A stretch of 57,486 bases of DNA, taken from Nitrospira sp. Lineage in GTDB: Bacteria > Nitrospirota > Nitrospiria > Nitrospirales > Nitrospiraceae. How positions within the stretch are numbered: position 1 is the first letter of the stretch; the number at the start of each line of letters is the position of its first letter. A model generated the notes under the pieces. That model was not told where the DNA came from, searched no databases, and worked only from the letters and a program-made list of their open reading frames with translations. Position numbers and translations under genes: made by a program. The stretch lies in assembly GCA_013140455.1 (NCBI GenBank), contig JABFSU010000136.1, positions 1 to 57,486 of the forward strand, given 5' to 3'. This document shows positions 33,362 to 42,003 of this stretch, in pieces.

Positions 33362-35719
33362 ATGAGCCCTAGACGCATCCTCCTCCGCCGCACTGCATCA
33401 GGGGCCGGCTCTCGGCGCGCCGCCGGATGGATCCGCCGCTGGATCGGCCTGACACTCTTCGCACTCTCGCTCACGACCGGGGTGCAGGGGGCAACCACCC
33501 CGGATAGTCTCGACACCCTGCTGGCGCAGGGCACCGACGCCTTTCGCCGCGGCGCGTTTGAACAAGCCCTCGCCACCTGGAAAGAAGCCGCCAGGCTTGC
33601 CGGCGAACGCGGCGCGACCCGCGAACACATCCAGGCCCTCCTCGGCACCGCACAAGCGGCGCAGGCCCTCGGTCAGTCCAAGCAGGCCCTGCTCCAGCTT
33701 GATCTTGCGCTGGTGCTCTCACACAACAGCGGCGATCCGCAGACCACAGCGGGCGTGCTGGCCCAACTCGGTCGCACGTATCTCGCGGTCGGTCACCTCG
33801 ATGAAGCCGAGGAACGCCTGACCGACGCGTTGACGCTCGCCCGTCGAGACGCCTCACCTGCACTCACGGCCGCCATCTTGAACGATCTGGGCATTCTCCA
33901 CGCCCTCAGACACGAGGACGCCGAGGCGCTGGCTTCATTTCATGACAGTACGACGATTGCGCAGGACGCCGGGCTTCCCATGGTCGCGATTACCGCAAGA
34001 ATCAATGCCGCGCGCGCGGCGTTGCGGCTCGGCCAGCCACAGGACAGCCGGCTCTGGCTCGATCAATCACTCGACCAGGCCCGTGAACTGTCCCCGTCTT
34101 ACAACAAGGCCGTTGGCTTGATTAATATCGGGCTGGGCTACGGGCACCTGCGGCCGCTCCTGCCTGCCATCGGCGATGCGCTGCTCATACGAGCCGCCGG
34201 CGTGTTGCAAGAAGCGGTAGCCCTCTCGGAACGATTGGGAGATGCGCGCACCTCGTCCTATGCGCTGGGCTATCTCGGGCATCTCTACGAAACAGAACGG
34301 CGCACCGAGGAAGCGCTGCAGTTGTCCCGGCGCGCGGTATTCTCCGCACAATCCGCGGGCGTACCGGAAGCCCTTTACCGCTGGCAGTGGCAGGTGGGCC
34401 GGCTGCTGGCGTCGAGCGGCCACCTCGACGACGCCATCACCTCCTACCGGCAGGCCGCCGCCACCTTGCTGCCCATCAGACCGGAAGTGGCCCGCGCCTC
34501 CTATGAGGCGTCGACTCCGGACCAGGAGTCTGTGCGCCCCTTGTTTTTCGAACTGGCCGACCTCCTGCTCCAACGCGCCGGGTTGACGGATGACGCCCCC
34601 ACCGCACAGGCCTATCTCCTGACGGCGCGCGACGCGATCGAAGCCTTCAAAGCGGCTGAATTGCGGGAATACTTCAAGGACGAATGCGTCGATGCCCTGC
34701 AGGCCCGCATCACCAAGCCCGACCAGCTCTCCCCGACCACGGCGGTGATCTATCCCATCATGTTCGCAGACCGATTGGACATGCTCGTCAGCCTCCCGAC
34801 CGGGATGACAAGAATCACTGTGCCGATTCCTGCCGTAACATTGGCGCAGGAAGTCCGTGCGTTCCGCCGCACGGTCGAGAAACGGACGACCAGGGAATAC
34901 CTCACCCATGCCCAACAGCTCTACGACTGGCTGGTTCGACCGATCGAGGCAGACCTGACCCGCTTGCACATCAATACGCTCGTGTTTGTCCCAGACGGAG
35001 CGCTTCGCACCATTCCCCTGGCAGCCTTACATGATGGAACCGGCTTCCTCATTCAGAAATTTGCCGTGGCGCTGACCCCCGGGCTCAATCTCACGGATCC
35101 CCACCCGATTAACCGCGAGACCGTCCGGTTTCTGTCCACCGGACTGACACAGGCCGTCCAGGGATTTCCGGCGCTTCCGTACGTGGCCGAAGAAATGGGG
35201 GCAATCCACGATCTCTATCGCGGCGATCAACTGCTCAACAGCGAGTTTCAGACAGCCCGACTGGAGCAGGAATTGCTGGACGGTCAGTTCGGCGTGTTGC
35301 ACATTGCCACGCACGGAAAGTTTTCGACGGATGCGAACGAGAGTTTTCTGGTGACGTTCGACGGAAAACTCACCGTGAATCAGCTGGACCGGCTGATCGG
35401 CCTGTACCGGCTCCGGCAGGAACCGCTCGAACTGCTCACCCTCAGCGCCTGCCAGACCGGCGTCGGCGATGATCGCGCCGCCCTCGGCCTCGCGGGAATC
35501 GCCATCAAAGCCGGCGCGAGAAGCGCGATCGCCACGCTGTGGTTCATCAATGATGAAGCTTCTGCCGCGCTGATTTCAGAATTCTATCGGCAGCTCCGGA
35601 ATCCCTCGATTTCCAAAGCGGTCGCATTGCAACAGGCTCAGGCGAAGCTGTTGGCTGATCGGGTCTATGAGCATCCTGCTTACTGGTCACCCTTCTTGTT
35701 GCTCAATAACTGGCTATAA
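33362..35719 (+). CDS. TPR-CHAT protease
   Basis: 785 residues. A signal or membrane segment is likely at about residues 20-42 (IGLTLFALSLTTGVQGATT). Tetratricopeptide-like repeats follow over about residues 45-420 (GAFEQALATWKEAARLAGERG, GHLDEAEERLTDALTLARR). The C-terminal CHAT (caspase/separase-like) domain has the catalytic pair His651 (LHIATHGKF) and Cys697 (TLSACQTGVGDDRAALGLAG). CHAT proteins cleave specific protein substrates. It sits 11 bases after tpsB, and a role in processing the exoprotein or another envelope substrate is inferred from position only. Confidence 0.9.
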   Translation: MSPRRILLRRTASGAGSRRAAGWIRRWIGLTLFALSLTTGVQGATTPDSLDTLLAQGTDAFRRGAFEQALATWKEAARLAGERGATREHIQALLGTAQAAQALGQSKQALLQLDLALVLSHNSGDPQTTAGVLAQLGRTYLAVGHLDEAEERLTDALTLARRDASPALTAAILNDLGILHALRHEDAEALASFHDSTTIAQDAGLPMVAITARINAARAALRLGQPQDSRLWLDQSLDQARELSPSYNKAVGLINIGLGYGHLRPLLPAIGDALLIRAAGVLQEAVALSERLGDARTSSYALGYLGHLYETERRTEEALQLSRRAVFSAQSAGVPEALYRWQWQVGRLLASSGHLDDAITSYRQAAATLLPIRPEVARASYEASTPDQESVRPLFFELADLLLQRAGLTDDAPTAQAYLLTARDAIEAFKAAELREYFKDECVDALQARITKPDQLSPTTAVIYPIMFADRLDMLVSLPTGMTRITVPIPAVTLAQEVRAFRRTVEKRTTREYLTHAQQLYDWLVRPIEADLTRLHINTLVFVPDGALRTIPLAALHDGTGFLIQKFAVALTPGLNLTDPHPINRETVRFLSTGLTQAVQGFPALPYVAEEMGAIHDLYRGDQLLNSEFQTARLEQELLDGQFGVLHIATHGKFSTDANESFLVTFDGKLTVNQLDRLIGLYRLRQEPLELLTLSACQTGVGDDRAALGLAGIAIKAGARSAIATLWFINDEASAALISEFYRQLRNPSISKAVALQQAQAKLLADRVYEHPAYWSPFLLLNNWL

Positions 35720-35795
35720 AGGATCTCGACCCTATGCTAGAGTACGATTCATGCATGGATATTCACCAAAAAGCCTCAGCAAGAGGGGGTGCACG

Positions 35796-36554
35796 GTGAA
35801 ACCCACGTTGTTGTTTTACATCATCTGTACAATGCCCCTGGGCTTGACACTGGTGGAACCGACGCAGGCCACGGCAGGATCCGGGCCGTCCGACGCCCCT
35901 CACGTCGCCTCCCCTGATGATCTGTCGCTGCCGATCTATACCCCGCCCAGGAGATTTTCGCCTCGAGCGCGGGTCGGCGGGGAAATGCGTGGGACCGGCG
36001 GTAGCGACCCTGAAATTCAAGCCCTCGTCCCCGATCATGTCGGCCTGACGATCAATCAAACGCCGGTGCTGAATTGGTTTCTTTCCAAACCCACGGCCTA
36101 TACCGTTCGTTTCACGCTGATCGATAATCGCTCGATCAAGCCGGTGCATGAAGCCCCCATCCCTTCTCCGACGAAGGCAGGAATTCAGACGATTAATCTG
36201 AAGGAGATGGGACTGACGCTCGAACCGGACGTGCAGTATCGCTGGTACGTCTCTGTGATTCGTAACCCTGACTCGCCGTCGCAGGATATCGTGGCGGGGG
36301 GAGTCATTGAGCGCTGTGAATTCAATGCCTGTCTCGTCGAAGCAGGCCCCCACCTCACCTGCAGCACGCAGAGCGTGCAGGACAACGCCCGCCGGGGATT
36401 CTGGTACGACGCCATGGCCTGTCTCTGCGCGCTCATCGATGCCCAGCCCACCGACGCCCCGCTCAGACGCATGCGCGCCGCGCTGCTGAAACAAGTCGGT
36501 CTTCACGGGGTGGCCGAGTGGGATCTTCGTTCCCTTACGACGCCGACCCGATAG
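35796..36554 (+). CDS. DUF928-domain exported protein
   Basis: 252 residues from GTG 35796, preceded by AGAGGGGG at six bases; an in-frame ATG at 35751 is the alternative. Signal peptide (LLFYIICTMPLGLTLVEPTQA). DUF928 features: PPRRFSPRARVGGEMRGTGG, then PEIQALVPDHVGLTINQTPVLNWFL and a beta domain with PDVQYRWYVSVI, plus four Cys in the C-terminal part. DUF928 proteins of unknown function occur next to TPS and CHAT genes in cyanobacteria, which is the arrangement here. Probably the last gene of the TPS operon. Confidence 0.85.
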   Translation: MKPTLLFYIICTMPLGLTLVEPTQATAGSGPSDAPHVASPDDLSLPIYTPPRRFSPRARVGGEMRGTGGSDPEIQALVPDHVGLTINQTPVLNWFLSKPTAYTVRFTLIDNRSIKPVHEAPIPSPTKAGIQTINLKEMGLTLEPDVQYRWYVSVIRNPDSPSQDIVAGGVIERCEFNACLVEAGPHLTCSTQSVQDNARRGFWYDAMACLCALIDAQPTDAPLRRMRAALLKQVGLHGVAEWDLRSLTTPTR

Positions 36555-36589
36555 CACGTCCTCATCACAGGTTGAGCGGCAACGCGTAT

Positions 36590-36623
36590 GAGGTTGGAGG
36601 CTGGAGATAGTTCCTCAAACCTC
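36590..36623 (+). terminator. Hairpin after the TPS operon
   Basis: GAGGTT-G-GAGG (36590-36600) pairs with CCTC-A-AACCTC (36613-36623), with one mismatch, 36 bases after the DUF928 stop. Only a short T run (36629-36632) follows several bases later. Confidence 0.4.
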
Positions 36624-36658
36624 TCACATTTTCCGCATACCGGCAGGCGAATCCTTTC

Positions 36659-36676
36659 CGATCCACTTTCGGATCG
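36659..36676 (+). promoter_or_regulatory. Dyad upstream of the third sigma-54 promoter
   Basis: CGATCC-N6-GGATCG, perfect 6-bp arms, ending 118 bases before the -24 GG at 36794. It differs in sequence from the 22591/23797 elements but sits at the same distance, as expected for an activator site. Confidence 0.4.
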
Positions 36677-36707
36677 CATCTGATCCACTCTCATCGGCTC
36701 TCGCAGT

Positions 36708-36727
36708 GCCCCATCGCGATATGGGGC
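36708..36727 (+). promoter_or_regulatory. Second dyad upstream of the third sigma-54 promoter
   Basis: GCCCCAT-CGCGAT-ATGGGGC, perfect 7-bp arms, centred about 76 bases before the -24 element. It could be a second activator site, an operator, or a hairpin terminator; TTTTT follows ten bases later. Confidence 0.35.
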
Positions 36728-36792
36728 GTCTCCGATGCGGTTTTTCCAACATTCTTATCCCAAAACATCCCCGCTCAATCGGAAAGGGCCAA

Positions 36793-36808
36793 TGGCATAC
36801 GGCTTGCG
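36793..36808 (+). promoter_or_regulatory. Sigma-54 (-24/-12) promoter
   Basis: TGGCATACGGCTTGCG: TGGCA at -24, TTGC at -12, exactly 10 bases between GG and GC. Predicted start near 36819, about 37 bases before the ATG of the 57-residue membrane protein. Confidence 0.72.
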
Positions 36809-36855
36809 AACTCATCCGGCAGGACAGTAATGAGACAGCCTCAGGAGTCCACACC

Positions 36856-37029
36856 ATGACACAAGAATTGCTTATCCTGGCGTTGTTAACAGGACTGGTA
36901 GGAATTTCGTGGCTCATGGTTCTCTCGATCACCCGCGACGATCGCCGTACTGACAAAGGGGTTCATGCTCATGACACAACAGATCTCGAAAAAGACCGGG
37001 CACCATCGCATCGAGGGATGGCAGCCTGA
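36856..37029 (+). CDS. 57-residue single-pass membrane microprotein
   Basis: ATG 36856 with CAGGAG nine bases upstream. Residues 4-25 form one hydrophobic span (ELLILALLTGLVGISWLMVL), followed by a charged tail (ITRDDRRTDKG...). No family recognised. The 3' end overlaps the next gene by about 60 bases in another frame. It is the first gene behind the sigma-54 promoter at 36793. In architecture it resembles the 55-residue protein at 46965-47132, with weak similarity in the membrane span. Confidence 0.68.
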   Translation: MTQELLILALLTGLVGISWLMVLSITRDDRRTDKGVHAHDTTDLEKDRAPSHRGMAA

Positions 37030-37372
37030 CCGGACTCCAGGCGGTCGCCCCCGGCCCCTATTGAGTCAGACTCCCGGTGGTTCTCTTCACGCATTGCCCC
37101 TCACGGGAGCGATCGCAACGGCAGACTTGCGCAATCAGCGTGTCACCATCCTTCTCCCGACGACCCTGATCGAACGCCTGCGTAATGCCATTTACTGGAC
37201 CGAACAGCACACGATGACTCGCGTCATTACGGATGCCATTCACGATGCGGTGGCCGAAATGGAGCAGGTCAACGGCGGCATCTTTCCTCTTCGCCTCACC
37301 CCGCTGAAACGAGGACGCCCCCGCCGTGCACCCCTTCCACAACGCCTTCCCCCTACCGAGCCGCTCCTGTAG
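36971..37372 (+). CDS. Ribbon-helix-helix (CopG/Arc-like) protein
   Basis: 133 residues from ATG 36971 (AAAGGGG nine bases upstream; ATG 36965 is the alternative). After a Pro/Gly-rich N-region comes a ribbon-helix-helix pattern: strand QRVTILLPTTLIERLRNAIYW, then helix TRVITDAIHDAVAEMEQVNGG, and a basic LTPLKRGRPRRAP tail. Such proteins are dimeric DNA-binding repressors. Overlap with the microprotein gene suggests translational coupling. It may autoregulate this unit; the target is unknown. Confidence 0.72.
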   Translation: MTQQISKKTGHHRIEGWQPDRTPGGRPRPLLSQTPGGSLHALPLTGAIATADLRNQRVTILLPTTLIERLRNAIYWTEQHTMTRVITDAIHDAVAEMEQVNGGIFPLRLTPLKRGRPRRAPLPQRLPPTEPLL

Positions 37373-37425
37373 GCGCCGCGTGTGGACTCGACCATCAGCG
37401 CTCGATGCCGAAGTAGGGACGTGCA

Positions 37426-39438
37426 ATGAACGCAGAGCTGAGACGATCAGGCCATCCGATGCTGGCCACGCTGCTGACCGTGAGTCTGAGCGGCCTGGCG
37501 CAGACGGAATCCCCCGCCGCGGACCCAACCAACGTGACCGACTCGGCTCCTCACATCGACGCCATCGAATTGATCAAAGAAGAAGAAAGCGTGGGTATTG
37601 CCTCACGCTATGAACAACCGATCTCGCAAGCGCCGGCCAACGTATATGTGATCACGGACGAGGACATCCGGCATTCGGGAGCCACCGACATCCCTACCCT
37701 CCTCCGTCGTATCCCCGGGATGGAAGTGATGCAGATGAACGGTGCGGACTTTAACGTCAGTGTTCGGGGGGACAATCAGGACAATGCCAACAAGCTGTTA
37801 GTCATGGTTGACGGACGCTCAATCTATCTTGACGTTCAAGGAACTATGAACTGGAAACTCCTGCCGGTCACACTACCGGAAATTAAACGAATCGAGGTGT
37901 TGAAAGGACCCGCTTCTGCGGTATGGGGGTTCAACGCTTTCGACGGCGTGATCAATATCATCACGAAATCCCCGGAGGAAATGAAAGGCACCACCCTGCA
38001 ATTCGGTGGCGGGGGATACGGCACCCTCATGGCCTCCGCGATCCAGGCCGGCACCGTGGACAAGTTCGGCTATCGTCTCTCCATTGGGCACAATCAGAAC
38101 GCGTCCTGGAGCAACAGCAGTTCCTTGGCCTTCCGGAACAATTTGCTCAACGTCTTAACCGAATATGCCCTTGCACCGGAATCCAAAATCAAGATCTCCG
38201 GCGGAATTGTGGACGCCAATGCGTTTAACTCCCTCGTGGGCCAGGATGTCATGATCTCCCAACGCCCCGCACAGAGCTACGCCAGCATAAGCTACGAACG
38301 CTCGAATTTCTTTGTGCGGGCGTTCTGGAATCGGCTTGATATCACCGCGAATCCCCTGTTCCAGCCTCCACTGGCCCCGTTTCTAAGCCTGACCAGTAGA
38401 GATGGCTCTCCCACACAAACCTTTGTGGGCAATACCTATAACATCGACGTTCAGCATTCCCTCGCCTTGTGGCCTGGAAACCGTGTGACCTATGGACTGA
38501 ACTATCGGCTCAATACTCTTTCGAGCAACACCCTCTCGCAGGACAGCTCCGAGAACAGACTGGGATTTTTCGTCCAGGATGAATGGAAGATAGCTCACCC
38601 GGTCACAATCGTGGCCGGCGTTCGTTACGACCTCAACACCTTTATGGGTCCGACAATCAGCCCCCGGATCGCCCTCCTCTACGCACCATCCCCAGATCAT
38701 ACGTTTCGATTCTCTGGCTCTGTGGCGTATCGGCCGCCGGCACTGCTCGATAAGAAAGAGGATGTGAGAGTGACGACGAACCCACCCTTGCCATCAGTAA
38801 CGACGTCCGTGGTGGGAGGCCAAAGTCTCTCGCCTGAACAAATCATCTCCTACGAAGCAGGCTATCAGGGGTGGTATTGGCAGCACCGGTTCCGGATACG
38901 TGCGGACGCCTTTTATAATCACATCTCCGATCTCATCAGTGTTCGCAATCAATCCGCCACCCTCGCAACCTTTAGCAACGACACCGGCTCTGCCGATATC
39001 TATGGCGGCGAAGCCGGAGTGGAATTCCTCGCCACCAAGTGGCTGACCGGGTTTGCCAATTACTCCTACCAGGAGATTCACCAGACGTTTACAGGGCGCG
39101 TCCAACGTGCCGGTCCCCGCAATAAGTTCAATGTCGGCTTGCGCGGTGAGTGGGACAACGGACTCAGCGCCGAAGCGATCTTTCATTACTACGGATCGGC
39201 CAGCTATCCCCCGGGTCAGTCGTTCACGACCTTCTCTCAAGCCGGCCTCGTCTCCTTGCCGAACCCGAACGTCGGTTCCTACAATCTCTTGAACTTGCGC
39301 GCCGGCTACCGGTTTTGGCACGACCAGGCCGAAGTGGCCGTGTCCGCATTCAACGCCCTCAACGACAAGCACCAGGAGTATCCTCTTGGTGAGGCCATCG
39401 GCAGCCGGGTGATGGGCTGGTTGACGGTGAGGTTCTAA
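37426..39438 (+). CDS. TonB-dependent outer-membrane receptor
   Basis: 670 residues. The plug domain is at about 60-180 (ISQAPANVYVITDEDIRHSGATDIPTLLRRIPGMEV; VSVRGDNQDNANKLLVMVDGR; IEVLKGPASAVWGFNAFDGVINIIT). A 22-strand barrel follows, ending in a terminal Phe (MGWLTVRF). It imports a siderophore, vitamin or other ligand with TonB energy; the ligand is not deducible. An N-terminal extension before the plug could hold a weak TonB box (IDAIELI). It lies upstream of the sensory cluster 39579-46864 and may supply or be regulated by it. Confidence 0.92.
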   Translation: MNAELRRSGHPMLATLLTVSLSGLAQTESPAADPTNVTDSAPHIDAIELIKEEESVGIASRYEQPISQAPANVYVITDEDIRHSGATDIPTLLRRIPGMEVMQMNGADFNVSVRGDNQDNANKLLVMVDGRSIYLDVQGTMNWKLLPVTLPEIKRIEVLKGPASAVWGFNAFDGVINIITKSPEEMKGTTLQFGGGGYGTLMASAIQAGTVDKFGYRLSIGHNQNASWSNSSSLAFRNNLLNVLTEYALAPESKIKISGGIVDANAFNSLVGQDVMISQRPAQSYASISYERSNFFVRAFWNRLDITANPLFQPPLAPFLSLTSRDGSPTQTFVGNTYNIDVQHSLALWPGNRVTYGLNYRLNTLSSNTLSQDSSENRLGFFVQDEWKIAHPVTIVAGVRYDLNTFMGPTISPRIALLYAPSPDHTFRFSGSVAYRPPALLDKKEDVRVTTNPPLPSVTTSVVGGQSLSPEQIISYEAGYQGWYWQHRFRIRADAFYNHISDLISVRNQSATLATFSNDTGSADIYGGEAGVEFLATKWLTGFANYSYQEIHQTFTGRVQRAGPRNKFNVGLRGEWDNGLSAEAIFHYYGSASYPPGQSFTTFSQAGLVSLPNPNVGSYNLLNLRAGYRFWHDQAEVAVSAFNALNDKHQEYPLGEAIGSRVMGWLTVRF

Positions 39439-39578
39439 ATGGTTTCCTTAAGTGGTATATCTCTACTATGCTTGCGCGATTCCCGTGACGGTACCGCGCA
39501 AACACACCGACACTCCGCCTTGGGCAACGGTGAGTCAAGCCGTTGCCTATTACGAAGGCTTCACTGACTGAGGGCGCT

Positions 39579-41999
39579 ATGGCCGGCGAAGCCCCTTCAT
39601 ATACCGTACTCGTCGTGGAAGACAATCCGGATATTGTCGTCAGCCTGCAGGACCTGCTCACCCACGACGGCTATACCGTCCATACCACCGACTCTTGTGC
39701 CGGCGCACTCGCCCAGCTCCGTGCCCATCATTTCAATGCGGTCTTGCTTGATCTCACCTTGCCGGACGGCGATGGCCTTGAGGTGCTCGCCACAATCCAA
39801 CAGCTGGACCCGCATTTATCCGTGATCATCGTCACAGCCAGCACGGCGACGGAGAAAACGGTGGGGTCGCTGACCAGGGGGGCCTTCGCCTACTTGACCA
39901 AACCCTACCATCGCGAGGAGCTTCGGCAGACGCTTCGCCGCGCGATCGGGGTGAAGGAACTGGCGGTGAAAGCCCAACGCGCCGAACATCTCCTGACGGA
40001 AAGCGAAGACCGCTTCCGCTCACTGGTCGAGTCGGCCAGCGACGCCATCGTGGTCGCCGATGGGCGAGGAATCATCGTCTCGCATAATCGATCAGCTGCG
40101 ATCATGTTCGGCTACCAGCCACACGATCTGGTCGGTCAACCGCTCACGGTCCTGATGCCCTCGCGGTATCACCATCGCCATATTGCCGGCCTGGCCCGTC
40201 TGGAAGGGGGCGGATCGGGGCGGCTCATCGGATCGGTCATCGAACTGCAGGGGCTCAAGCAAGACGGCACCGAATTTCCGATCGAACTCTCGTTGGCCAC
40301 CTGGAAAACAGAGACCGGCAACTTCTATAGCGGCATCATTCGCGACAGTTCCAAACGGAAAGAAACGGAGCGGGCGCTGGATGAACTGCGTCGCCGGCAC
40401 AGCCTCATCCTGACACAGGCCGGCGAGGGCATCTATGGCATCGATCGCCAGGGACTCGCCACGTTCGTGAATCCGCGCGCGGCCGCAATGCTCGGGTATG
40501 CGGTGAAAAACTTGATCGGACGCCCCATGCATGCGCTCCTACACCACACCAGAATCGACGGAACCCCGTACCCTGAAGACTCCTGTCCGATCTACGCCGC
40601 CCTGCACGACGGTGAGATCCATCGCGTCTCGCATGAAGTATTCTGGAAGCGCGACGGCACCAGCTTCCCGGTCGAATACGTCAGCTCTCCGCTGTGGGAG
40701 GACGACACCGTCGCCGGGGCGGTCGTGGTCTTTCATGATACGACCAAACAGTGGCGGATTGAATCGGGATTGCGGGAACGGGAAGACCGTCTGGAATACG
40801 TGATCCGCGGATCGAGCGACGGATTCTGGGATGGACAGGTCCTGCCCGGCCAGCCGTGGCATCATCCTCATACCCCGGTCTGGTGGTCACCGCGGGTGCG
40901 CGAGTTGTTAGGATACAGCCGGGAGGAGTTTCCGGACATTCTGGAAAGCTGGACGTCCCGGTTGCATCTTGAAGATGGTGAGCGAGTCCTGGCCGCATTG
41001 CGCGCGCACCTGGAACAGCACGAACCGTACGACGTGGAATACCGGCTCCTCACGAAACACGGCGAATACCACTGGTTCCGCGCACGCGGTCTGGCCGTGT
41101 GGGATGACGAGGGACATCCCATCCGCATGGCAGGCTCCTTACAGTGCATCACCGACCGCAGACGGATCGAAGAAGCCCTCCGACGCAGCGAACGGCTCCT
41201 GAAAGATGTGATCGATAACACCACCGCCGTCATTTACGTGAAGGGGACGGACGGACGGTTCATGCTGACGAATCGCCGGTTCGAACAGTTGTTCAACCTG
41301 ACCGCCGATCAGATCGTCGGGCGCACCAATCATGATCTCTTTCCCCGCGAGATTGCCGACGCGTTCAGCGCCAACGATCGCCAGGTGTTGGAACGCAAGA
41401 CTCCGGTGGAGTACGACGAAATCGCCCCTCATCGGGACGGCCTCCACGATTATATCTCGATCAAATTTCCGCTCTGCGACGAAACCGGCACACCCTACGC
41501 CATGTGCGGAATCTCCACCGACATCACCGAACGGAAACGTCTGGGAGATTCCCTCCGCATCAACGAGGAGCGGGTTCAGCTCGCGCTCATGAGTGCGCGC
41601 ATTGGCATCTGGGACTGGAACCTGCAGACGGACCACTACTACTGGTCGCCGATCGTCAACGATCTACTCGGCCTGCCGGTCGGCGCCGGTTCCCTCTCCA
41701 GGCAGGATTTTCTGGCCAGCGTCTATGCAGACGATCAGGCCTCTGTTCTGGCGGCGTTGCTGGCGGCACAACATTCTTCACAGACTGAGCTCGCCTTTGC
41801 TCACCGCGTGTGCCGGGCCGACGGCACGCTCCAGTGGCTCTCATGGTCGGGCCATATCGTTCGGAGTGCGACCGGCGCAGCGACCCGCATCCTGGGGACC
41901 GTTCAATCGACAACACCCGGACAGATGACGCCGTCAGAGCCCGCGCAGACAGGTCGCAACGCCCTAGAGAAACCGCGACACGATCATACGCCATCATGA
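39579..41999 (+). CDS. Receiver protein with five PAS domains and no output domain
   Basis: 806 residues from ATG 39579 (CTGAGGGCG upstream; the frame opens earlier at a TTG). N-terminal CheY-like receiver (VEDN; phospho-acceptor Asp58 in LLDLTLPDG; Lys in TKPYH). Five PAS/PAC units follow (starting near RFRSLVESASDAIV, RHSLILTQAGEGIY, LEYVIRGSSDGFWDG, LKDVIDNTTAVIYVK, VQLALMSARIGIWDW), several ending in DITERKR-type PAC motifs. The protein stops 40 residues after the last PAS, with no kinase, cyclase or DNA-binding part. Cytosolic. It starts the four-gene sensory cluster and presumably signals by interaction. Confidence 0.86.
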   Translation: MAGEAPSYTVLVVEDNPDIVVSLQDLLTHDGYTVHTTDSCAGALAQLRAHHFNAVLLDLTLPDGDGLEVLATIQQLDPHLSVIIVTASTATEKTVGSLTRGAFAYLTKPYHREELRQTLRRAIGVKELAVKAQRAEHLLTESEDRFRSLVESASDAIVVADGRGIIVSHNRSAAIMFGYQPHDLVGQPLTVLMPSRYHHRHIAGLARLEGGGSGRLIGSVIELQGLKQDGTEFPIELSLATWKTETGNFYSGIIRDSSKRKETERALDELRRRHSLILTQAGEGIYGIDRQGLATFVNPRAAAMLGYAVKNLIGRPMHALLHHTRIDGTPYPEDSCPIYAALHDGEIHRVSHEVFWKRDGTSFPVEYVSSPLWEDDTVAGAVVVFHDTTKQWRIESGLREREDRLEYVIRGSSDGFWDGQVLPGQPWHHPHTPVWWSPRVRELLGYSREEFPDILESWTSRLHLEDGERVLAALRAHLEQHEPYDVEYRLLTKHGEYHWFRARGLAVWDDEGHPIRMAGSLQCITDRRRIEEALRRSERLLKDVIDNTTAVIYVKGTDGRFMLTNRRFEQLFNLTADQIVGRTNHDLFPREIADAFSANDRQVLERKTPVEYDEIAPHRDGLHDYISIKFPLCDETGTPYAMCGISTDITERKRLGDSLRINEERVQLALMSARIGIWDWNLQTDHYYWSPIVNDLLGLPVGAGSLSRQDFLASVYADDQASVLAALLAAQHSSQTELAFAHRVCRADGTLQWLSWSGHIVRSATGAATRILGTVQSTTPGQMTPSEPAQTGRNALEKPRHDHTPS

Positions 42000-42003
42000 T
42001 ATT

